Part shown: piece after piece, positions 58,604-64,000 of the stretch
Layout: every line of letters begins with the position of its first letter
Position numbering within the stretch: the first letter of the stretch is position 1
Assembly: GCA_041920465.1 (NCBI GenBank)
Contig: JBHGXW010000072.1
Span: 45,505 to 109,504 of the forward strand
DNA: 64,000 nucleotides
Origin: Brevibacillus_H sp041920465
GTDB taxonomy: Bacteria; Bacillota; Bacilli; Brevibacillales; Brevibacillaceae
Direction: 5' to 3'
Translations under genes and position numbers: made by a program
Notes under the pieces: generated by a model
The model's input: the letters and a program-made list of their open reading frames with translations, nothing else
What the model was told of the DNA's origin: nothing
Database searches by the model: none

Positions 58604-58807
58604 TTAAGCGCGGCCAGCCAATTGCTGTTCAGCGAAAGATACGAGACGCTTGGTAATTTCTCCTCCGACACTACCGTTTTGACGAGAGGTAGTATCAGGG
58701 CCCAATTGTACGCCGAATTCTTGAGCGATCTCATACTTCAACTGATCAAGAGCTTGGTTAGCTTGAGGAACTAACAAGTTGTTGCTGCTACGGTTATTGT
58801 TTGCCAT
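58604..58807 (-). CDS. Alpha/beta-type small acid-soluble spore protein
   Basis: A 67-residue DNA-protecting spore protein. NNLLVPQANQALDQLKYEIA, the GPR protease site region EFGV and the GSVGGEITKRLVSFAEQQL helix are diagnostic. It coats spore DNA against UV and heat and is degraded by Gpr at germination. AAAGGAGAG precedes the ATG; SigG promoter and a structured leader lie upstream. Confidence 0.97.
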   Translation of the reverse strand: MANNNRSSNNLLVPQANQALDQLKYEIAQEFGVQLGPDTTSRQNGSVGGEITKRLVSFAEQQLAGRA

Positions 58808-58839
58808 AACTAACGCACTCTCCTTTTGTTAGGATTTCT

Positions 58840-58903
58840 GCTACCAACAATTTTGGTTGTTAGTAGCATTCAACCTGTTAAAAGAAGCATTGTTCTTTTA
58901 ACA
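58840..58903 (-). promoter_or_regulatory. Two hairpins in the SASP mRNA leader
   Basis: GCTACCAACAA/TTGTTAGTAGC (58840-58867, one mismatch) and TGTTAAAAGAA/TTCTTTTAACA (58876-58903, perfect 11 bp). No U-run follows either. They lie between the SigG promoter and the ribosome binding site, so they should form in the mRNA. Confidence 0.65.
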
Positions 58904-58950
58904 ATCTGAATACCACTACACTTGCCTGTCATCTGCTTGGTTTGTACCAT

Positions 58951-58980
58951 TAATATTTGTGAAAGGGCAGTGGATCATTC
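58951..58980 (-). promoter_or_regulatory. SigG-type promoter of the SASP gene
   Basis: GAATG (58976-58980), 18 bp, AATATTA (58951-58957) on the minus strand. It fits gHATR-N18-CATWHTA with one mismatch. Confidence 0.7.
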
Positions 58981-58993
58981 ATGGTAATTTTTG

Positions 58994-60124
58994 TTATATT
59001 CTTGATAAGATGAAGTCGGCAAAACGGAAGGCAGCATCAGGCTTACCATGCTTTCGAATCAGTTTGGCCGTATTTTGCCACTCTTCTTTTTTTAACTGCC
59101 ACCGGTTAATGCAGCGGGCCATTTCATCCAGCGATTGAACTTCTTTTGCTGCTCCCACCTCTTGCAGAAACCGGCTGTTGCGTTGTTCTTGTCCAGGTAA
59201 AGGCTTGTAGATAAGCATCGGGGTACCCATCGCCATGGCTTCTGTGCAGGTTAAGCCTCCTGGTTTGCCAATCACTACATCGGATGCTCCCAAGTAAGCC
59301 CACATCGAGTCGACATATCCGAGAGCGTGGACAACATGCGGAGAAGGATCGGTGCAGACGGTTTGTCTTACCAGTTGACGCAAACGCTCATTTTTTCCGG
59401 TAACCACCAAAATTTGCAAGGGGCGTCCGCTTTGCAACAACCTCTGTAAAATGTCGGCCAACTGCCCATATCCGCCTTCCCCTCCTGTTAACAAGACGGT
59501 AAACATACCGGCTTTAAACCCAAGCTCCATTTTCCATTCGCTTTTTTCTTTCTCATAGCCCTTGGCGAAACCGGGTCGGACTGGGATACCATACGGAAAC
59601 ACTCTATCTGTTGATACTTGATGTTTCCTGCACATTTGGTCAGCCAGCTGTTCATGGGCCACCACATAAAAATCAACTTCCGGATGCACCCAGAAGCTGT
59701 TCACGTAAAAATCGGTTGGCACGCTCGCCAAAACAAACGGAACACGTACTGCCTTCTTTGCTTCCGCGAGCGCAGACAGGCAATAGGCATGTGTGGCTAC
59801 TACCGTATCAGGCTGAAACTGATTGATAATGCGGGTCACCATTCGTTTAGCCAAGACTTTTCCCAACGGCCGCTTAAGGGCACGCCCCCACATGTTTTCT
59901 TTGCTGTACAGCTTTTCCCACACATGGGGAGCATACCGCAAGCTGGTTTGATATGTCTTCCTTGAGATCTTTTCAAGCAAGGGGCTGACAATGCCAAGCC
60001 CTCCGACCATTTGCACATCAACGAACGGCGAACGTTCCTCCAAAGCTTGTTTGAGCGCGATTGCCGCCATTTTGTGTCCGCTTCCCGCCCAATCTTCCGT
60101 ACAAATCAAGATCCGTCGCTTCAT
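58994..60124 (-). CDS. UgtP/MGDG synthase-type glycosyltransferase (YkoN-like)
   Basis: A 376-residue GT28-type enzyme. The N-terminal MGDG-synthase domain has EDWAGSGHKMAA; the C-terminal nucleotide-sugar domain has LLTGGEGGYGQ and the GKPGGLTCTEAMAMGTP loop. Such enzymes move sugars onto diacylglycerol or polyprenyl lipids at the membrane face. It is coupled (4-bp ATGA overlap) to the YkoP-like gene, the order seen around ykoN-ykoP in Bacillus, where the locus has spore-related roles. Confidence 0.88.
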   Translation of the reverse strand: MKRRILICTEDWAGSGHKMAAIALKQALEERSPFVDVQMVGGLGIVSPLLEKISRKTYQTSLRYAPHVWEKLYSKENMWGRALKRPLGKVLAKRMVTRIINQFQPDTVVATHAYCLSALAEAKKAVRVPFVLASVPTDFYVNSFWVHPEVDFYVVAHEQLADQMCRKHQVSTDRVFPYGIPVRPGFAKGYEKEKSEWKMELGFKAGMFTVLLTGGEGGYGQLADILQRLLQSGRPLQILVVTGKNERLRQLVRQTVCTDPSPHVVHALGYVDSMWAYLGASDVVIGKPGGLTCTEAMAMGTPMLIYKPLPGQEQRNSRFLQEVGAAKEVQSLDEMARCINRWQLKKEEWQNTAKLIRKHGKPDAAFRFADFILSRI

Positions 60125-60705
60125 TGTTTGGTTTCACCTGTCAACTGCGTCGTTAAATACCGGTTAAACAGTTCTTCTTTTGACATATAGACCCGTTTTA
60201 AGGGTAGATTTCGATCAAATGTCTCCAGTCGTTTAACCCCGTTTGGATGGATGATTCTTAGCATTAATCGCAAATACCAGCGTTTATAGCGAAAAAACAA
60301 CGTCATCGGAACATCTGAAATAGAAAAGCCAAGCGGCTCCACACCTTTATACAGCATGGTAGTACCAACAATTCCTTTGATTTGTTCCGCTTGGGGATGA
60401 GTCGCCAGATATGCTGCCAACTGTGGAAGCGATTCAATAATATGCCGGCGAAGCATCAATATCATTCTGGTATCGTTTTTAATTCCTTTGCAGAGATTGG
60501 CGAACAGGTAATTATGAATATGAATTTTTAAAATGAGATCCCCTGATTGAATCACTTTTTGAGTGGATGTAACTAATGATTCGCCGCGATAACGCAGCAG
60601 AACCACGCGAAAAATATTTTTGCCTTTCTCAATATACTCAAGACGAGAACAGCTTTGGTAAATGGAATCCCATAAGCCCCAAATGGATAGAATTCCGGAA
60701 TTCAT
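60121..60705 (-). CDS. YkoP-like protein
   Basis: A 194-residue basic protein. Compact start NSGILSIWGLWDSIYQ, a beta-rich centre (NIFRVVLLRYRG, LILKIHIHNYLF) and a C-terminal basic segment (RYKRWYLRLMLRIIHPNG). Identification as YkoP-like rests on context with the glycosyltransferase and general resemblance. ATG 60705 follows AAAGGA at a long spacing; ATG 60768 is the alternative. Function unknown. Confidence 0.65.
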   Translation of the reverse strand: MNSGILSIWGLWDSIYQSCSRLEYIEKGKNIFRVVLLRYRGESLVTSTQKVIQSGDLILKIHIHNYLFANLCKGIKNDTRMILMLRRHIIESLPQLAAYLATHPQAEQIKGIVGTTMLYKGVEPLGFSISDVPMTLFFRYKRWYLRLMLRIIHPNGVKRLETFDRNLPLKRVYMSKEELFNRYLTTQLTGETKQ

Positions 60706-60734
60706 TGCATCGAGTCCTTTCGTTTTTCCTTTAT

Positions 60735-60785
60735 TATTACCAAATAAGAAAAAAGCAACACGAGCCAAGGGAGGTTATTCCCTGA
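60735..60785 (-). terminator. Terminator of the TerC gene
   Basis: AGCACGTG-type and CGTGTTGCT arms with CAGGG/CCCTTG inside form a bulged stem; TTTTTTCTT follows on the minus strand. Confidence 0.65.
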
Positions 60786-60794
60786 CACGTGCTG

Positions 60795-61448
60795 CTATGC
60801 ATTGTTTGCCGCTTTTCCAATCAGAATGACTGCCAGTGCGGCCACCATCGGAATCATCATTTCAACCGCGGGGAGCTGGTAAGTAAACCGGCTAAGGTAC
60901 GGGTCTTCCATGCACATTTCGGCTGCCGTATAAGCTAAGATCGCAGAGCCCAGATACATGATCACCGGCAAGCGGTTGATTAGCCGCGCAACCAATGCAC
61001 TGCCCCACATCAACAGCGGAATGCTTAATCCCAGCCCGAACAGCACCAGCCAAATATTTCCGTGCGCTGCCCCACCAACCGCAAGCACGTTATCCAAACT
61101 CATAATAAAATCGGCCAGTATAATCGTTTTGATGGCTTGACTAAGATTTCTACCATAAGACACATCGCTTGTCTCATTCTCTTTATGCGTGTTAATTTTC
61201 AGGGCAATCCAGAATAAAAGTAATCCGCCTACAAGTTTAAGGAACGGGATATTGAGCATCCAAGTAGCCATGGCCGTCAGTCCCACCCGAAGCAATACGG
61301 CTCCGAGCGTCCCATAAAAGACAGCTTTGTTCTGCTCGCGTGGAGTCAATCCCCGGCAAGCCATGCCAATGACGACTGCATTATCACCGCTTAGAACCAA
61401 ATCGATTATGATTATATTGAGAAATCCGAGCCAAAAGCTGCCGTCCAT
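60795..61448 (-). CDS. TerC-family membrane protein (YkoY/YjbE type)
   Basis: A 217-residue protein with about seven helices and the paired acidic motifs LVLSGDNAVVIGMAC and MSLDNVLAVGGAAHG, marks of TerC proteins that move Mn2+ or help metallate exported proteins. ATG 61448 is chosen because GGAGG sits six bases before it; the longer frame from 61490 lacks support. The yybP-ykoY Mn2+ riboswitch often found before such genes is not visible. Confidence 0.9.
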   Translation of the reverse strand: MDGSFWLGFLNIIIIDLVLSGDNAVVIGMACRGLTPREQNKAVFYGTLGAVLLRVGLTAMATWMLNIPFLKLVGGLLLFWIALKINTHKENETSDVSYGRNLSQAIKTIILADFIMSLDNVLAVGGAAHGNIWLVLFGLGLSIPLLMWGSALVARLINRLPVIMYLGSAILAYTAAEMCMEDPYLSRFTYQLPAVEMMIPMVAALAVILIGKAANNA

Positions 61449-61676
61449 TTTCATCCTCCGCGCTATCGTTTCCCTTTTACATGTATTCACGGTTTGGACA
61501 AATATGACTGGCCTTCAAAACCCTCCATCAAGTTTCAAACCCTCTTCCAGATCCGGAAAAATCGAATCCTAAGAAATTCTGTCGGAATATGCCTAATTCT
61601 CTTCCATTATTTAGGCTGAAAGTTGCTTGAATTTTGACCTGATCTTACTTACGATTATTTTTGGGGGGAAATGCTG

Positions 61677-62822
61677 ATGATTGACACAATTTTTGTAAAT
61701 CTTGAAGAAATCACGAGTAAAATTCTCACCTTGTGCCCGACAATTACGGCCCAATGGATCAAAACCATTGATCAGAATCAAGCTCAGAATTTATCCATTC
61801 CTTTCGAATTCGTAGAGCGAAAAACACAAATCATCGCCGAATCGTTGGTACAAGATGTAACAAATGATCTATACACTCTTTCATTAGAGATGGGCAACTG
61901 GTATCGCTCCGTGCAGATGCCACTTTCTTCCATTTTACGGATACATCAATATTACCGGAATGTGTTTTGGGAGGTTGTCCGTCCGGTTCTGCCTTATTGG
62001 AGCTTATCCCATCAGGAAGTACCGTTCATTGAGCAGCGGATTGGAGAAATAATGGATGAGAGCTTATACTTGGCGATCTTTCATTTCGAACAGTTAGTAA
62101 ACGAGGAGCTTTCCCAAAAAGAGCGGACGATCTCCTATCTCCACAAGGACAAGCTCACCATTTTGGGCAAACTGGCCGCGAGCATGGCTCACGAATTGCG
62201 CAATCCGCTATGTGCCATTGAAGGTTTTCTCAAACTGATCAACGAATCAATCCGCGGTCAAAAAGATTTGGAATCGTATATCCAGGTAATCATGCATGAG
62301 TTTGAAAACTTGCATCGCCAGATTACCGGTTTTTTGAGTTTTTCGAAAAAGCCGATTCTCGATGAGGTTTTTAAGAAAGTGGATCTTCATGAGCTTCTCA
62401 ATGAATTGGAGATTCTCATCACTCCACGATTAATTGCCGAGAATATCACGTTTACGCGAAAAGTCGAACCCATCACCATATACTGTTACGAAGAAGGTAT
62501 TAAGCAAGTACTTGTCAATTTATTTAATAACGCGATGGACGCCTTAAAAAACACCTCTGCGAAGGAGATGTGTATCTGGACCAGCTCATCTGAAGAAGGG
62601 ATTCAGATTGTTGTGCAAAACAACGGCGAAGCCATACCCAAAGAAGTCGCTGATCAGCTGTTCCAACCTTTTTTCACCACAAAAGACGACGGGACAGGCA
62701 TCGGCTTATCCATCTGCAAAAATATTATTGAAAAGCATCAAGGAAGTATCCGCTGCGAATCAGATCAAACCCTTACCCAATTTATCATTACGCTGCCGCA
62801 AAACCACGAATTGATTGATTGA
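61677..62822 (+). CDS. Orphan sensor histidine kinase, sporulation-kinase type
   Basis: A 381-residue soluble kinase with no membrane helix. A helical N-terminal sensor (about 1-140) resembles the globin-like/RsbR-type N domain. The H box MAHELRNPLCAIEGFL has His172; the ATPase domain has N box NLFNNAMDAL, PFFTTKDDG and GTGIGLSICKNII. No response regulator is adjacent, as for Spo0F-directed sporulation kinases. ATG 61677 is preferred to 61671 for spacing from GGGGGG. Confidence 0.9.
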   Translation: MIDTIFVNLEEITSKILTLCPTITAQWIKTIDQNQAQNLSIPFEFVERKTQIIAESLVQDVTNDLYTLSLEMGNWYRSVQMPLSSILRIHQYYRNVFWEVVRPVLPYWSLSHQEVPFIEQRIGEIMDESLYLAIFHFEQLVNEELSQKERTISYLHKDKLTILGKLAASMAHELRNPLCAIEGFLKLINESIRGQKDLESYIQVIMHEFENLHRQITGFLSFSKKPILDEVFKKVDLHELLNELEILITPRLIAENITFTRKVEPITIYCYEEGIKQVLVNLFNNAMDALKNTSAKEMCIWTSSSEEGIQIVVQNNGEAIPKEVADQLFQPFFTTKDDGTGIGLSICKNIIEKHQGSIRCESDQTLTQFIITLPQNHELID

Positions 62823-62847
62823 TTTCATGATTGGATGATTGAATAAA

Positions 62848-62881
62848 TAAAAAAAATCCCCCTGCTTGTTTCTACAGGAGG
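62848..62881 (-). terminator. Hairpin with T-run on the minus strand
   Basis: CCTCCTG pairs with CAGGGGG (minus strand), followed by ATTTTTTTTATTT. It faces transcription from the lipoprotein side, about 300 bp downstream of that gene. Confidence 0.6.
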
Positions 62882-63178
62882 TGAGGCAAGAGATCAATTA
62901 CCTTGGGCAAGCGATCTTAGCCTTACTCTACACGAAAACATACGTTTCTACCACGTTTAGTTTTCTACAACTTTCGACATTCTTTCATGCTGTTACCAAT
63001 AGCGTGGTTCAACTGATTTGTCCTGTGCCCCTTTGTTCCGTAAAGTCAGCCAATATCCCGTGAAGTTGACCAATGTCTCAGATTCAACCTAAATACGGCA
63101 GAGATTGCCTATGTTCTGTAGAGTTAAATTGATATCCGATTTTTCGATCGCTCGGCGATTGATTAAATCAGCCCACTT
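62882..63178. other. Non-coding stretch with imperfect about 21-bp repeats
   Basis: No credible ORF. Three related segments (TTCCGTAAAGTCA, TCCCGTGAAGTTGA, TTCTGTAGAGTTAA) suggest a decayed tandem array. It may be the 3' UTR of the small lipoprotein gene. Confidence 0.4.
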
Positions 63179-63385
63179 TTATTTCATGAGCCCACTAATC
63201 ATATCGATTACGCCAGGTATTTGAGTAAGCTTGAAACCACCTGAACGCTGCCGCTCTTTATAAACGGAGTAGGTCTTAGCCGTTGGTGGTTGCTGAGGAG
63301 CTCGGTCATATCTGTCAGCACAGCCCACAAGTCCCAAAAAGCCAGCCAAAATAGCCAAGATGATTCCCGATTTCATCGTTCTCAT
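63179..63385 (-). CDS. Small lipoprotein
   Basis: A 68-residue protein. Signal peptide and lipobox GLVGCAD mean the mature part starts at an acylated Cys; it is short, basic and polar (DRYDRAPQQPPTAKTYSVYK) with a hydrophobic end (IPGVIDMISGLMK). AAGGAGG lies eight bases before the ATG. The size recalls small spore or germination lipoproteins, but no family is recognised. Confidence 0.75.
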   Translation of the reverse strand: MRTMKSGIILAILAGFLGLVGCADRYDRAPQQPPTAKTYSVYKERQRSGGFKLTQIPGVIDMISGLMK

Positions 63386-63549
63386 GACAGTACCCTCCTT
63401 GTAAACCGGGGTCTTGCTTTTAGTTTTGGCAGGTTGCCAGGAATTATCGCTGAAAATAAATGGTAGGTTGTTACAGAGTCCATCTTTTGTGGAAGTTGCA
63501 CCTAAAGATATAGCTCGACGAATTGGCTAAAGCCAAAAGTCCCGCTAAT

Positions 63550-63619
63550 CCTTTTCATAGCCGTCGGATGAAAGCTTAATCACTTTATATTATGAAAGTG
63601 GTTAAGCTTTCTTTTTTAG
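63550..63619. repeat. Repeat II, copy 2 (hairpin element)
   Basis: CCTTTTCATAGCCGTCGGAT, then GAAAGCTTAATCACTTT paired with AAAGTGGTTAAGCTTTC (one GU/AC position) and a TTTTTT tail. The same unit as 36943-37014; several differences lie in matching stem positions. Confidence 0.78.
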
Positions 63620-63621
63620 TA

Positions 63622-63736
63622 AGAAAACCCACCGGGCTATAAGCCGGCTAAGCGCAACAGCCTTGTCGCGTCGCCGGCACTAGCACGTCCTGTGCGGCGC
63701 TACGTTGCGCCCGGCGGGGCCCCCAACTTATAAATT
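63622..63736. repeat. Structured GC-rich repeat I, copy B (115 bp)
   Basis: About 95% identical to 53436-53548, with a 2-bp insertion near the closing stem. It follows repeat II directly and carries two GCCGGC sites. Confidence 0.85.
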
Positions 63737-63737
63737 G

Positions 63738-63770
63738 TTAAAAAAGCAGACACATATCATGTGTCTGCTT
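63738..63770 (-). terminator. Terminator of the tRNA operon
   Basis: AAGCAGACACAT pairs perfectly with ATGTGTCTGCTT; TTTTTTAAC follows on the minus strand. Confidence 0.9.
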
Positions 63771-63781
63771 CATTTGCTATA

Positions 63782-63855
63782 TGGAGCGGGTGATGGGAAT
63801 CGAACCCACGCGACCAGCTTGGAAGGCTGGAGTTCTACCATTGAACTACACCCGC
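63782..63855 (-). tRNA. tRNA-Gly (anticodon TCC)
   Basis: A complete cloverleaf of 74 nt: acceptor GCGGGTG/CACCCGC, anticodon loop with TTCC in CCAGCCTTCCAAGCTGG, T-loop GGTTCGATTCC and encoded CCA. Confidence 0.97.
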
Positions 63856-63860
63856 ATGAA

Positions 63861-63948
63861 TGGTGCCGAGGACCGGACTTGAACCGGTACGGGAGAAACT
63901 CCCGACAGATTTTAAGTCTGTTGCGTCTGCCTATTCCGCCACCCCGGC
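63861..63948 (-). tRNA. tRNA-Leu (anticodon TAA)
   Basis: An 88-nt class II tRNA: acceptor GCCGGGG/CCTCGGC, anticodon in CAGACTTAAAATCTG, long variable arm CGGGAGTTTCTCCCG, T-loop GGTTCAAGTCC, encoded CCA. Confidence 0.97.
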
Positions 63949-63961
63949 TCATATAAAAAAA

Positions 63962-64000
63962 TGGTCGGGAAGACAGGATTCGAACCTGCGACCCCTTGGT
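63962..64000 (-). tRNA. tRNA-Pro (probably TGG), 3' part
   Basis: Only the 3' half is inside the window: the end of the anticodon stem (ACCAAG), variable loop, T-arm GCAGGTTCGAATCCTGT and acceptor CTTCCCGACCA. The acceptor and variable loop fit Bacillus tRNA-Pro; the anticodon lies outside. Confidence 0.8.

Noticed and set aside
61449..61670. Possible yybP-ykoY Mn2+ riboswitch before the TerC gene
   Set aside because: The conserved loops of that riboswitch could not be found in the leader.
62866..63063. 65-codon plus-strand ORF after the histidine kinase
   Set aside because: It starts inside a terminator hairpin, has no proper start context and an unnatural composition.
1..64000. Prophage or large integrative element
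   Set aside because: No phage structural, replication or conjugation genes; apart from the 3.7-kb RM island the gene content is chromosomal.

Overview
The window comes from a spore-forming, low-to-mid GC Firmicute of the order Bacillales. The evidence is a forespore alpha/beta-type SASP gene, the sporulation pair ytfI-ytfJ, a class IV (PhaR/PhaC) polyhydroxyalkanoate locus with a PhaQ regulator, an ECF sigma/anti-sigma pair with a CGTC-type promoter, a FadR-type TGAATGA/TCATTCA operator, YhaM, RocB, Amj and NadE homologues, AGGAGG ribosome binding sites and frequent GTG/TTG starts. The gene mix (PHB locus, XPB helicase, homogentisate pathway) would fit an Alicyclobacillaceae- or Brevibacillus-like bacterium, but the species cannot be fixed from this sequence alone.

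Layout. 1-11.8 kb: envelope and stress functions (TerB-like protein, CorC-type CBS transporter, XPB/UvsW-type helicase, autoregulated ECF sigma factor with its membrane anti-sigma, ABC-2 exporter, GDSL esterase, MFS exporter, lactonase-like MBL hydrolase). 11.9-16.2 kb: one 1423-residue signalling protein joining a kinase-like lobe, a STAND-like helical region and a C-terminal GGDEF domain with an intact inhibitory site. 16.3-26 kb: lipoprotein, MarR-controlled DHA2 exporter, a two-gene operon of 34- and 35-residue membrane peptides, homoserine dehydrogenase, FadR-boxed 2,4-dienoyl-CoA reductase-like enzyme, small envelope proteins and an LCP cell-wall ligase. 26-34 kb: pseudouridine catabolism (psuK-psuG), a SEC-C protein, two coupled coiled-coil proteins, YhaM, DUF1232, DedA. 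34-36.8 kb: phaQ-phaR-phaC. 37-48.3 kb: nadE, pspC with a 56-codon partner, the tail of tyrosine degradation (FAH, HGD, flavin reductase), an RluA-family pseudouridine synthase, rocB, IclR regulator, tpx, amj. 48.5-53.4 kb: pyruvate carboxylase behind a 10-residue overlapping leader ORF, then an orphan FliD-like protein. 53.6-58.4 kb: a restriction-modification island inserted in the sporulation gene ytfJ. 58.5-64 kb: SASP, a UgtP/YkoN-like glycosyltransferase with a YkoP-like partner, TerC, an orphan sporulation-type histidine kinase, a small lipoprotein, structured repeats, and the start of a tRNA cluster (Pro-Leu-Gly) on the minus strand.

The most interesting region is 53.6-57.8 kb. A cytosine-C5 methyltransferase, a restriction enzyme closely matching NgoMIV (predicted site GCCGGC) and a degenerate tyrosine-recombinase-like protein lie between two perfect 56-bp direct repeats, both inside ytfJ sequence. 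The old promoter-proximal 5' end of ytfJ is stranded next to ytfI. The full-length ytfJ on the other side carries a different 5' end (about 75% identical over 51 bp), so the insertion appears to have brought a replacement start for the gene it split. Two nearly identical 113-115 bp structured repeats, each with two GCCGGC sites, lie at 53.4 and 63.6 kb, with shorter relatives at 36.8 and 41.8 kb.

Regulation visible in the DNA links several genes to their functions: the ECF promoter before its own sigma gene, a palindrome over the phaQ -10 box, a palindrome at the marR promoter, a FadR box before the fatty-acid reductase, and forespore-type (SigF/SigG) promoters before ytfI and the SASP gene. 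Many genes end in clear rho-independent hairpins, several of them shared by converging genes.
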